Positions 20,538 through 28,487 of a stretch of 47,449 nucleotides of DNA are shown here, piece by piece; position 1 is the first letter of the stretch; each line of letters begins with the position of its first letter. A model generated the notes under the pieces. That model saw only the letters and a program-made list of their open reading frames with translations, did no database searches and was not told the origin of the DNA. This DNA is from Limnochordia bacterium. Its GTDB lineage: Bacteria; Bacillota; Limnochordia; Darwinibacteriales; DTU012. The translations under genes and the position numbers were made by a program. The stretch is taken from contig SKJB01000024.1 of assembly GCA_007116145.1 (NCBI GenBank), forward strand, positions 1 through 47,449, in the 5' to 3' direction.

Positions 20538-20566
20538 TTGACATTTGTGAGAGAGTTGGCTATAAT
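20538..20566 (+). promoter_or_regulatory. Consensus promoter of the arsenic operon
   Basis: TTGACA (20538-20543) and TATAAT (20561-20566) with a 17-base spacer make a perfect sigma-A promoter. It lies directly ahead of the palindrome at 20575-20594, as expected for a strong promoter held down by ArsR. Confidence 0.88.
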
Positions 20567-20574
20567 AAAACTAT

Positions 20575-20594
20575 ATTTCGTCAGATGACGAAAT
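20575..20594 (+). promoter_or_regulatory. Palindromic ArsR operator
   Basis: ATTTCGTC-AGAT-GACGAAAT is a perfect 8-base inverted repeat with a 4-base centre, beginning nine bases after the -10 box and so covering the transcription start. Its position between promoter and arsR, and its size, suit an ArsR/SmtB dimer site that would block transcription until arsenite or antimonite binds. ArsR binding here is inferred from position and symmetry. Confidence 0.75.
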
Positions 20595-20613
20595 GAAAAG
20601 AGGTGGATTTGAG

Positions 20614-21012
20614 GTGAAAGAAACCTTAGCTATCACTAAAGCGTTAGCGGATGAGAACCGGTTACGGATCATTATGATGGTAAAGGATAATGAAGCCTGT
20701 GTCTGCCAGATTGTTGAGGTTTTAGGCAATGCCTCTTCGACAGTATCGAAGCATCTCTCGATACTAAAATATGCAGGTTTAGTCGATTGTTATAAGCAAG
20801 GTCGGTGGATCTATTATCATCTCCCGCAAGAACGAAGCAAAGCTGTAAGTGCTGCCATCCGTTGGGTAGTAGAATCCCTCGAGGACAGCATCGTAATCCA
20901 AAAAGACAGAGTGAAGAGTAGATGTGTATGTGAGCAAGAACCAGAGGAATTAATAAAAATTCAGCGTGATCACAAAGGAGATAACGAAAATGAAAAAACT
21001 AGAAATATTTGA
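20614..21012 (+). CDS. arsR: ArsR-family arsenite-responsive repressor
   Basis: A 132-aa winged-helix repressor that releases DNA when As(III) binds. The GTG at 20614 follows AAAAGAGGTGG at a 7-base spacing; an earlier ATG at 20593 lies inside the operator and lacks a site. Cys29 and Cys31 (ACVCQI) match the metalloid-binding ELCVCDL motif on the recognition-helix side of the fold. The recognition helix is in ASSTVSKHLSILKYAGLV, and the wing in KQGRWIYYHL. An extra C-terminal CVC (about residues 107-109) could supply further thiol ligands. The 3' end overlaps arsD by 23 bases, so the two are translationally linked. Confidence 0.92.
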   Translation: MKETLAITKALADENRLRIIMMVKDNEACVCQIVEVLGNASSTVSKHLSILKYAGLVDCYKQGRWIYYHLPQERSKAVSAAIRWVVESLEDSIVIQKDRVKSRCVCEQEPEELIKIQRDHKGDNENEKTRNI

Positions 21013-21361
21013 CCCTGCAATGTGTTGTGCTACAGGAGTTTGTGGACCTGGTGTGGATCCTGAACTCTCACGAATCATGAAGGATTTGGAGTGGTTGAAG
21101 ACAGAGGCGGTTGAGGTAATTAGACATAACTTAGGGCAAGATCCTCAAGCATTTGTGGACAATGCCGAAATTGCGAAATTATTAGCGGCTCAAGGCGCTG
21201 ACGTTTTACCCATAACAATTGTTGATGGTAGCGTGGTAAAAACCAATGGATACCCCACGACGGTAGAGCTAGAGAGTTGGATCGGTAACAGTGTAGAAAC
21301 TAAAGAGTCCGTAAAAACAAATGGCTGTTGTGGTGGATCCAGTAGTGGATGTTGTTGTTAG
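20990..21361 (+). CDS. arsD: ArsD arsenic metallochaperone
   Basis: ArsD takes As(III) from thiols and hands it to ArsA. The 123-aa product carries Cys12, Cys13 and Cys18 (AMCCATGVCG) at exactly the positions of the binding triad in the characterised family. A thioredoxin-like fold follows, with PITIVDG near the end. The C-terminal GCCGG...GCCC supplies the extra vicinal cysteine pairs seen in some ArsD proteins. The ATG at 20990 has AAAGGAG at 20974-20980. It lies between arsR and arsA, the usual place. Confidence 0.93.
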   Translation: MKKLEIFDPAMCCATGVCGPGVDPELSRIMKDLEWLKTEAVEVIRHNLGQDPQAFVDNAEIAKLLAAQGADVLPITIVDGSVVKTNGYPTTVELESWIGNSVETKESVKTNGCCGGSSSGCCC

Positions 21362-21385
21362 GATCAAGCGAAGGAGATGAGGTTC

Positions 21386-23161
21386 ATGGCACAGGTATTT
21401 GTACCAGAAGAGGTGGATCTAACGAGGTATTTATTCTTTACAGGCAAAGGCGGAGTTGGAAAGACTTCTATTGCCTGTGCAACAGCGGTCTCACTAGCTG
21501 ATTTAGGCAAAAAAGTATTAATTGTCAGTACGGACCCTGCATCCAATCTTGACGATGTATTTGAACTTGAATTAGGCAGTAAATCTACGGCGATAACAGC
21601 TGTTAGTGGCTTGTATGGGTTGAACTTGGATCCAGAGAAAGCAGCGGCTGCATACCGCGAGAAAGTAGTCGGTCCGTATCGTGCTACATTACCAGAGTCC
21701 GCAGTCGCGCATATCGAAGAGCAATTGTCGGGAGCTTGTACGGTAGAAATAGCTGCGTTTGACGAGTTTACAAATTTATTGGCGAATCCAGAGATTACAG
21801 CAGAGTATGACCATGTAATTTTTGATACTGCGCCCACAGGTCATACCTTACGGTTGTTGCAGTTACCAAAGGCCTGGAGTGGGTTTTTAGCAGAAAGTGA
21901 GCATGGTGCTTCCTGTTTGGGTCCGTTATCAGGTTTAGGGAAAAAAAAGGATCTGTATGCTAAGACAATGCATGGGCTCGCAGACCGATCATTGACCACC
22001 TTAGTGTTAGTTTCACGACCTGAGGGCTCTGCACTGACAGAAGCAGAACGTGCGAGTCGTGAGTTGCGTGCGCTCGGTGTTGAAAATCAAATTCTTATTG
22101 TCAATGGCTTGTTCACAGCTACATCTGATGATTCAGTGGCATCGGTGTTGTTACAGCGTCAGCAGAAAGCCATGGCCTCTATGCCAGATGCATTAAAGAA
22201 TATGAGTAACTATTATATTCCGTTAGTTGCCCATAATCTAACAGGAGTAGAGCATTTACGGGCCCTTTTCTCTGGTAAGCAAGCTCGAACGAGCGACAAC
22301 ACAGATGTGTTAACAGCCCCTACGATTCCCAATATCCAACACTTAATTAGTGAATTAGCGAATAAGAAACAGGGCGTAATCATGACTATGGGTAAAGGCG
22401 GAGTGGGAAAAACCACAATTGCCACAGCCATTGCTATCGGTCTTGCAGAAAAGGGTTTTCAAGTACACTTAACAACAACCGACCCAGCAGCCCATGTGTC
22501 TTTAGCTCTTGGCGAGGCTCATGAGAGTAACCAGCTTGTAGTGAGTCGTATTGATCCACAGGTAGAAACTGAGAAGTATCGACGTGAAGTTGTACAATCG
22601 GTTGGAGCAACTCTTGATGAGGAAGGGTTAGCACTACTCAAAGAAGACTTAGCCTCTCCTTGTACGGAGGAAATTGCTGTATTTCGCGCATTTGCGCAAG
22701 TAGTAGACGATGCAGAAGGATCTTTTGTTGTGCTTGACACTGCGCCCACAGGGCATACTCTGCTCTTGTTAGATGCAGCCCAGGCTTATCATCGGGAAGT
22801 GCAACGCTCAACTGGGGAGGTTCCGCTAGCGGTACGGAAATTACTGCCAAAGTTACGTGATCCAGCCCAAACTCATGTCGTAATCGTGACGCTACCTGAA
22901 GCCACACCAGTTTTTGAGGCGAGTCGACTGCAAGACGACTTACGGCGTGCTGGGATTGATCCAGCATGGTGGGTAATCAATCAGAGCTGGCAACGATTAG
23001 AGACGACAGATCCAACATTGCTAGGTCGATCGCAGTCTGAGTCTAACTGGATAACCATGGTACAGGACAGTCTGGCGAAGAAATGTGTTTTAGTAGGGTG
23101 GCAGATGAATGAGCCAGTAGGTTGGCACAACTTGAAAGCGCTATCGGAGGAAAGGGGTTAG
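21386..23161 (+). CDS. arsA: ArsA arsenite-transporting ATPase
   Basis: A 591-aa soluble ATPase that powers arsenite export through the membrane partner. It is the double-domain form: P-loop GKGGVGKT at 20-27 and again at about 336-343, each followed by a DTAPTGH signal-transduction sequence. The metal-site cysteines are visible in the CTVEIAAFDEF (A1) and CTEEIAVF (A2) segments. The start ATG at 21386 has AAGGAG 9 bases upstream; the ATG at 21377 directly abuts that site and is unlikely. It is followed by arsC, which starts six bases after the stop. Confidence 0.94.
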   Translation: MAQVFVPEEVDLTRYLFFTGKGGVGKTSIACATAVSLADLGKKVLIVSTDPASNLDDVFELELGSKSTAITAVSGLYGLNLDPEKAAAAYREKVVGPYRATLPESAVAHIEEQLSGACTVEIAAFDEFTNLLANPEITAEYDHVIFDTAPTGHTLRLLQLPKAWSGFLAESEHGASCLGPLSGLGKKKDLYAKTMHGLADRSLTTLVLVSRPEGSALTEAERASRELRALGVENQILIVNGLFTATSDDSVASVLLQRQQKAMASMPDALKNMSNYYIPLVAHNLTGVEHLRALFSGKQARTSDNTDVLTAPTIPNIQHLISELANKKQGVIMTMGKGGVGKTTIATAIAIGLAEKGFQVHLTTTDPAAHVSLALGEAHESNQLVVSRIDPQVETEKYRREVVQSVGATLDEEGLALLKEDLASPCTEEIAVFRAFAQVVDDAEGSFVVLDTAPTGHTLLLLDAAQAYHREVQRSTGEVPLAVRKLLPKLRDPAQTHVVIVTLPEATPVFEASRLQDDLRRAGIDPAWWVINQSWQRLETTDPTLLGRSQSESNWITMVQDSLAKKCVLVGWQMNEPVGWHNLKALSEERG

Positions 23162-23166
23162 AAATA

Positions 23167-23589
23167 ATGGCAGAAAAAATAAAAATCATCTTTTTGTGTA
23201 CTGGAAATTCCTGTCGAAGCCAGATGGCAGATGGACTAGCTACAAAAATTGGGGGTACGAATTTTGAGATCCATTCTGCAGGATTGGAGGCTCATGGCCT
23301 CAATCCGCGAGCTGTGAAGGTGATGGGCGAAATTGGAATTGATATTTCCACCAACACATCAGATGTGATCAACTCGCAGTTGTTGGGTGGAATGAATTAT
23401 GCGATTACGCTCTGTGGAGATGCAGAAGAGCGGTGCCCACTCACCCCACCAACTGTAATCAAGATGCACTGGCCATTCCCCGATCCAGCTAAAGCGACTG
23501 GTTCAGAGGATGAAATTCTCGATCAATTTCGAACAGTAAGGGATGCAATTGCCAAGCGCGTGCAAGCATTTTTGGCGGAAATCGGATAG
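23167..23589 (+). CDS. arsC: ArsC arsenate reductase, thioredoxin-coupled type
   Basis: This 140-aa enzyme reduces arsenate to arsenite, which Acr3 then exports. It has a low-molecular-weight phosphatase fold. The nucleophile loop CTGNSCR is at residues 11-17, with DP loop FPDPA near residue 106. Two further cysteines (TLCGDAEERCP, about residues 82 and 89) complete the three-cysteine relay to thioredoxin used by the Staphylococcus pI258/Bacillus type, as opposed to the glutaredoxin type. The ATG at 23167 is preceded by GGAGGAAAGGGG overlapping the end of arsA. Confidence 0.93.
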   Translation: MAEKIKIIFLCTGNSCRSQMADGLATKIGGTNFEIHSAGLEAHGLNPRAVKVMGEIGIDISTNTSDVINSQLLGGMNYAITLCGDAEERCPLTPPTVIKMHWPFPDPAKATGSEDEILDQFRTVRDAIAKRVQAFLAEIG

Positions 23590-23609
23590 ATTGTAAGGAG
23601 GCGGTAGTT

Positions 23610-24668
23610 GTGAATAGTGACCAAGAGAAAGGTAGAGCAAAGGGTCTAGGCGGTTTCGAAAGGTACCTTACATTGTGGGTCGGTCTCTGTATTGTATTAG
23701 GAGTTGCAATTGGGCAACTTTTCCCGGCATTTCCCGAATTGCTCAGTCGCTTTGAGTATAGTCAAGTTTCCATTCCTGTGGCGATCCTGATTTGGCTAAT
23801 GATCTATCCCATGATGGTGCAGATTGACTTTTCTAGTATTGTGGAAGCAGGTAAGCAGAAGAAAGCAATCACCTTAGCATCGATTGTAAACTGGATGATT
23901 AAACCGTTTACGATGTTTTTCTTTGCTTGGTTCTTCTTGAAAATTGTCTTTGCGCCCTGGATTTCAGATGGATTAGCGACTGAATACATTGCCGGTGCTA
24001 TCCTATTAGGAGCTGCACCCTGTACAGCAATGGTGTTTGTCTGGAGTTATCTGACAAAAGGTGATCCTGCCTACACATTAGTTCAGGTTGCCATTGACGA
24101 TCTGGTGCTATTATTTCTTTTTGCTCCCATTGTCATGTTTTTGCTAGGTCTTAGTGACATTTTAGTGCCCTATGACACCATTATCCTTTCGGTTGTGCTT
24201 TATATTCTTATCCCATTGATAGCTGGATATTTCTCCCGTAGATATCTGATTCGGACAAAGGGTATGGAGTGGTTTGAGGGAGTATTCCTGCGAAAACTCG
24301 GCGGCCTAACCATGTATGGTTTGTTGCTAACTCTTATTATTTTGTTTTCCTTTCAAGGAGAAGTTATTCTTGGTAATCCATTACACATTTTGTTAATCGC
24401 AGTGCCCTTAATTATCCAAACGTTCTTTGTGTTTTCTTTAAGCTACAATGCGGCCCGCCTAATAAAAATCAAGCATTCAGTAGCCGGTCCTGCAGCTTTG
24501 ATTTCCTCAAGTAACTTTTTTGAACTAGCTGTAGCTGCAGCTATTTCGTTATTTGGTCTTACTTCTGGAGCCGCGTTAGCTACTGTGGTGGGCGTTTTAG
24601 TGGAAGTGCCCGTAATGCTAATCTTAGTGCGGATCGTCAATCGCACAAAGCATTTGTTTGCGACTTAA
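23610..24668 (+). CDS. acr3: Acr3-type arsenite efflux permease
   Basis: A 352-aa inner-membrane protein with about ten hydrophobic helices, of the Acr3 (bile acid:sodium symporter-like) family rather than ArsB. The sequence GAAPCTAMVFVWS carries the invariant Cys (138 here) of the Acr3 arsenite pathway, and KPF / IDDL segments are as in the family. The GTG at 23610 follows AAGGAGG with an 8-base spacer. Combined with ArsA it could work as an ATP-driven pump. It can also export alone. Confidence 0.93.
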   Translation: MNSDQEKGRAKGLGGFERYLTLWVGLCIVLGVAIGQLFPAFPELLSRFEYSQVSIPVAILIWLMIYPMMVQIDFSSIVEAGKQKKAITLASIVNWMIKPFTMFFFAWFFLKIVFAPWISDGLATEYIAGAILLGAAPCTAMVFVWSYLTKGDPAYTLVQVAIDDLVLLFLFAPIVMFLLGLSDILVPYDTIILSVVLYILIPLIAGYFSRRYLIRTKGMEWFEGVFLRKLGGLTMYGLLLTLIILFSFQGEVILGNPLHILLIAVPLIIQTFFVFSLSYNAARLIKIKHSVAGPAALISSSNFFELAVAAAISLFGLTSGAALATVVGVLVEVPVMLILVRIVNRTKHLFAT

Positions 24669-24705
24669 AGTTAGACTAGGATTTTTGATGAGGAGTGGTT
24701 CTTAA

Positions 24706-24960
24706 TTGGAGAAATTTCGTTACAAGTTAAGCGGAACTTGTGCATCAATGGTAGAGTTCTTAATCGCCAATGATGTAGTGCAAAAAGTTGTGTTTCAAGG
24801 TGGGTGTGCCGGCAATACCCAAGGTGTTGGTCGATTAGTCGAGGGTATGGCTGTTTCTGAAGTTGTAGCAAGACTAAAAGGAATAGACTGCAAAGGCAAA
24901 GGGACATCTTGTCCCGATCAATTTGCCAAAGGGTTAGAGGTTTGTGTGAGCAAGAAGTAA
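24706..24960 (+). CDS. Small TSCPD-domain protein (TIGR03905-like)
   Basis: An 84-aa soluble protein ending in GTSCPDQFAKGL, the signature of the TSCPD domain that otherwise sits at the end of B12-dependent ribonucleotide reductases. As a stand-alone protein of about 80 residues it matches the TIGR03905 family, of unknown role. Five cysteines are present (GTC, GGC, DC, SCPD, VC), which could bind metal. The TTG at 24706 is placed 10 bases after AGGAG. It follows acr3 closely and ends at the terminator, so it is likely the last gene of the ars transcript. A link to arsenic is inference. Confidence 0.75.
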   Translation: MEKFRYKLSGTCASMVEFLIANDVVQKVVFQGGCAGNTQGVGRLVEGMAVSEVVARLKGIDCKGKGTSCPDQFAKGLEVCVSKK

Positions 24961-24962
24961 AT

Positions 24963-24991
24963 AAAAGAGAGGGGCCAGAACCCTCTCTTTT
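24963..24991. terminator. Bidirectional terminator between convergent genes
   Basis: AAAAGAGAGGG (24963-24973) and CCCTCTCTTTT (24981-24991) form a perfect 11-base stem around a 7-base loop, with T runs on both strands. It separates the arsenic operon from the convergent sugar dehydrogenase, whose stop is at 24994. Confidence 0.9.
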
Positions 24992-24993
24992 GT

Positions 24994-26301
24994 TTATAGT
25001 AGTATGACATTCTTCTCTCTGTTAGGGATTGATCTTGTAGCATCTCGAGTATCCACGATCTTGCTAGCTGTTTGCACAAGCCACATATAGTCAATATTTG
25101 AGTGGTCAACAGTTATTACCACAAGGTCAGCTTTTTCCACCTCTGCTTTGGTAAGAGGTGCAGAGGTTAAGTGGAGAGAGGAGGTGTCTACTTTTGGAAC
25201 AAATGGATCATGGTAGACTACGCGGACGCCATCTTCTAAGAGTAGTTCTGTTAATTGGAGTGCTGGTGATTCTCGATAATCTGCAGTATCTTTCTTGTAG
25301 GCCATTCCTACTAGGAGGATTTTGGATTGCGATGGGACTCGATGGATCACATTGCATACTCGCCATATTTTTTCTCGGACAAAGTATGGCATATTGCGAT
25401 TAATCTCTCCTGCTGCACTGATTAGCCTTGTTGTAGAGAGAAGTTCTCGAGCTGTCCATTCTAGATAGTGGGGATCGACTGGAATGCAGTGCCCGCCTAC
25501 ACCAGGTCCGGGATAAAAGGGCATGATGCCAAACGGTTTGGAAAATGCTGCGTCTAGGACGTCCCACACACAAACTCCCACTTTGTCACAGATTAGGGTA
25601 AGTTCATTAACTAAAGCGATGTTAACAGCCCGAAATGAGTTTTCATGAAGTTTAGCTAACTCCGCTACCTTGAGACTTGAGGTTGGTATTACATTCGGGA
25701 CAATTTGAGAGTAGAAGAGTATCCCGAGCTCTAGTGATCCCCCCCCGAGCCCACCCACAAGTTTCGGAATGTTAGCTGTGCTAAAATGCTCATTGCCTGG
25801 ATCCATTCTCTCAGGAGAGTGACAAACATAGAAATCCTGCTCAGCTCGTAAGGCTGACGTCTCCAATGCAGGAATCACGATCTCCTCAATAGTACCAGGG
25901 TATACTGTGGATTCAATGCAGATGAGTTGATTTGCTCTCAGTTTTGACGAGAGTTCTGTTACAACGCTTTGTATATGCTGCAAATCAGGTGTAAAATTTT
26001 TTGTGAGGCCAGTAGGGACGCATACTAAAATAACATCCATCTCGTTTAGGTGGACAAAATTACTGACTGCCTGAATTTTACCCGCAGTAATAAGTGTTCC
26101 AAGAACATCATTGTCGATATCCAGATTCGTTGTCTTGCCCTTGTTAATATCGTCAACTTTGTTTTTATCATTGTCGATGCCGATCACAGAGAAGCCGGCA
26201 TGTGCACATGCAATGGCTAGGGGTAGACCGACATAGCCTAGTCCGATAATGCATATCTGAGCTTCTCTTGCTCTAATTTTTTCCTTCAGCCGCTGATTCA
26301 C
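24994..26301 (-). CDS. UDP-sugar 6-dehydrogenase (UDP-GlcNAc/ManNAc type, WbpA/TviB-like)
   Basis: Oxidises the C6 hydroxyl of a UDP-hexose or UDP-HexNAc to a uronic acid with two NAD+. The GTG at 26301 is chosen because GGGGTGG precedes it; earlier in-frame codons lie within or before the end of the upstream gene and lack a good site. The 435-aa protein has a Rossmann motif GLGYVGLP (20-27), HSPERMDPGN (161-170), the AELAKLHENS segment with Lys217, and the catalytic cysteine 272 in GVGGHCIPVDP. SPERxDPGN favours the WbpA/TviB group (UDP-N-acetylhexosamines) over plain UDP-glucose dehydrogenase. It is the last gene of the minus-strand surface-sugar operon. Confidence 0.85.
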   Translation of the reverse strand: MNQRLKEKIRAREAQICIIGLGYVGLPLAIACAHAGFSVIGIDNDKNKVDDINKGKTTNLDIDNDVLGTLITAGKIQAVSNFVHLNEMDVILVCVPTGLTKNFTPDLQHIQSVVTELSSKLRANQLICIESTVYPGTIEEIVIPALETSALRAEQDFYVCHSPERMDPGNEHFSTANIPKLVGGLGGGSLELGILFYSQIVPNVIPTSSLKVAELAKLHENSFRAVNIALVNELTLICDKVGVCVWDVLDAAFSKPFGIMPFYPGPGVGGHCIPVDPHYLEWTARELLSTTRLISAAGEINRNMPYFVREKIWRVCNVIHRVPSQSKILLVGMAYKKDTADYRESPALQLTELLLEDGVRVVYHDPFVPKVDTSSLHLTSAPLTKAEVEKADLVVITVDHSNIDYMWLVQTASKIVDTRDATRSIPNREKNVILL

Positions 26302-26335
26302 TGTTTCCACCCCGCATTCTATGCTTCTCAAACTT

Positions 26336-27286
26336 TCACACAGACTCCTGTAGACGCAACCAATCATAGGTTTTCACTAGGCCAGCAAAAATTGGGTGTC
26401 GGACACTCCAATTTAAATCTTCCTTAATGCTTCGGGCATCAATGCGTCTACGTGCTACGATATCAATGGAACGTGATGCTTCATAATTGATCTGTGCATC
26501 TGCATAACCTGTGATTGCTAATATCATTTTAGCAAGCATAATAATGGATGTTTCCCGCTCTGTTCCCACATTATAGACCCGCCCTATGGCTGTTTTGTGC
26601 TCTGTTGCGAGTAGAATCGCTTCAATCGCATCGTTAATGAATGTAAAATCTCGGGTTTGGTAGCCCTCGCCATAGATAGTTAGAGGGTTGTGCTTAAGAG
26701 CTGCGTCGAAGAATCGGGCAATCACACCGCAGTATGGATTAGCGGTTGTCTGTCCAGGGCCAAAAGCATTTGAGAGTCGCAGTATAGAGGTAGGTAGTTT
26801 GTATAGATGATGATAGACAGCGCAATAGTGTTCAGCTGCAAATTTGCTCGCGGCATAAGGAAGCTTGATATCGAAATATGTCTCTGGTGTTGGGAGTAGC
26901 AAGGCATCACTATAGATCGATGTTGTTGAGGTATAGACAAATCGTTTTAGATGCTTGCAGTACTTGCGGGCATATTCCAGAAGTAGATAGCTGCCGTAGA
27001 GATTTGTGTCAAAGTCAAGTTCGAGATTAGTAACGGATTTAAGAAGGTTAGAGCAGGCAAGATGGAAGATATAGTCTACCCTCGGCATGATTTCTTCTAG
27101 CACTTGTGTATTCGTTATACTATCTTCAATAAAGGTTATCTTCGGTAGATGGGGCACAGCATCTCGTCTGCCTGTGGATAAATTATCAATAACATAGATA
27201 TGATCAGATAGAGGCAATACTTTTGTTATAAGTTGGGACCCGATGAAGCCTGCTCCACCAGTCACCAAAATAGATTTTAGATTCAT
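26336..27286 (-). CDS. NAD-dependent sugar epimerase/dehydratase (SDR extended family)
   Basis: A 316-aa extended short-chain dehydrogenase acting on a nucleotide sugar. Residues 7-17 carry VTGGAGFIGSQ for NAD, IDNLSTG follows strand two, and the YAASK catalytic YxxxK is near residue 147. The insertion RLSNAFGPGQ is as in the UDP-glucose 4-epimerase / UDP-glucuronate decarboxylase group. Start at ATG 27286; a GTG at 27295 sits too close (3 bases) to the AAGGAG site, whereas the ATG leaves 12. Substrate cannot be read with confidence. It lies between the CgeB glycosyltransferase and the 6-dehydrogenase, so all three probably serve one surface glycan. Confidence 0.85.
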   Translation of the reverse strand: MNLKSILVTGGAGFIGSQLITKVLPLSDHIYVIDNLSTGRRDAVPHLPKITFIEDSITNTQVLEEIMPRVDYIFHLACSNLLKSVTNLELDFDTNLYGSYLLLEYARKYCKHLKRFVYTSTTSIYSDALLLPTPETYFDIKLPYAASKFAAEHYCAVYHHLYKLPTSILRLSNAFGPGQTTANPYCGVIARFFDAALKHNPLTIYGEGYQTRDFTFINDAIEAILLATEHKTAIGRVYNVGTERETSIIMLAKMILAITGYADAQINYEASRSIDIVARRRIDARSIKEDLNWSVRHPIFAGLVKTYDWLRLQESV

Positions 27287-27316
27287 GCTTAGCACTCACT
27301 CCTTAAAGGTGTGTTT

Positions 27317-28306
27317 CTATTTTAACAGCATTACTTGTTCAAAATGGGGCCATACCGATGCAATACGGTGATTATATGTGTGATTTTCTAGCACTTTTTG
27401 GCGCGCACGCTGACCGATTTCATATCTCAACCAGGGCCGATCCAGGTAGTATTGTACCAGCTCTAGTGTTTCTGCTGGTGAGCTAGTTAGAGCTAATTCT
27501 TGACCATCAATGAAGAGTTGACTAAGTGCTTCTGTGCGGTTGGTTAGCATGAACGCTCCTGTTCCCAAAATTTCAAAGGTGCGCTGGGTTACTTGATCTT
27601 GTGCATTTTGGAGTCCGAGCACGATTTTAGAGGTGCGATATACTCTTGATGTATTACCATAGAGTAGGTGACCCTGCAGCCAAAGTCTGGGTATACTGTG
27701 CCCAAATGTCTCTTTTATTTGAGCCTGGTTTTTTCGCCAACCGTAGCCCCAGATATGAGTTTGAATATTTGCTTTGATCAAAGGGAAGAGAAGATTTTGA
27801 AGGCTTTCAAATCGGTAAGTCGGTTTAAAGAGATGGGTGGCTCCAACTAAAGATATATTGTAGTTCTCCTCATCCCTTTCATGCTTTTGGGGATATAAGC
27901 GTGGGTTCAATGCAAAGTTGAAATAGCGACAGGGGATGCCCAGTTTCTCGTATCCACCAATACAGTCTGCGTGAATAGTCCAAACTAAATCGGGTTTCGC
28001 TCGCAAGACATAGGGCAATGACCAATCCGAGTGATTGATTTTATCTTCTGTTGCCCAGTATATGTGGAATAGTCTAAACTTCTTACATAAGGCTGGTATT
28101 AGGTCAGCAAAGTACGAGAAGAGGGAAGTGTTATATCCGACGGTTATCAAGATATCTGGTCGAAAATATCTTAGTCCGGCATCCACCTCTTCTAGATTCC
28201 ATGAAGACTGAAAAAAAACTTCATAACCTAACTGAGCAAGTGAGTCTCCGAGACTATTTATGCAGTAGGTTCGATGGTCTAAGAAAAAGATTTTATATGT
28301 TTTCAT
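27317..28306 (-). CDS. CgeB-family glycosyltransferase
   Basis: This 329-aa protein has the layout of the CgeB / Glyco_trans_1_2 group of GT-B enzymes. The N-terminal half holds a strand-turn pattern with DILITVGYNTS. The C-terminal half has GHSIPRLWLQGHLLYG, then RTFEILGTGAFMLTNRTEA, and a helix ending ARQKVLENHTYNHR. The EIL..GAF(ML)T segment is the family signature. A GGGAGGG site sits 5 bases ahead of the ATG at 28306. It is cytoplasmic with no signal peptide. First gene of the operon with the epimerase and dehydrogenase; a paralogue lies at 42197-43672. Confidence 0.8.
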   Translation of the reverse strand: MKTYKIFFLDHRTYCINSLGDSLAQLGYEVFFQSSWNLEEVDAGLRYFRPDILITVGYNTSLFSYFADLIPALCKKFRLFHIYWATEDKINHSDWSLPYVLRAKPDLVWTIHADCIGGYEKLGIPCRYFNFALNPRLYPQKHERDEENYNISLVGATHLFKPTYRFESLQNLLFPLIKANIQTHIWGYGWRKNQAQIKETFGHSIPRLWLQGHLLYGNTSRVYRTSKIVLGLQNAQDQVTQRTFEILGTGAFMLTNRTEALSQLFIDGQELALTSSPAETLELVQYYLDRPWLRYEIGQRARQKVLENHTYNHRIASVWPHFEQVMLLK

Positions 28307-28487
28307 GGAGTCCCTCCCTTACTAGCCAAACCAGCTCCCTAACTCTCGTAGTTGCCATGAGGATACCCGCCTTTATAGCTTATTGTATGAAGATGTCGGC
28401 CAAAAGTTCTAGTCCTCTAAGAGTGATTAGCAAGCGGGCACGGCTGTTTGTAGGATTACATACTATATAGCGAGGAGGTTGACGAAA

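Noticed and set aside
28201..28470. 89-codon plus-strand frame crossing the start of the minus-strand CgeB gene
   Set aside because: Lies mostly within the CgeB coding sequence in antisense and has no recognisable product; the intergenic part more likely holds the divergent promoters.
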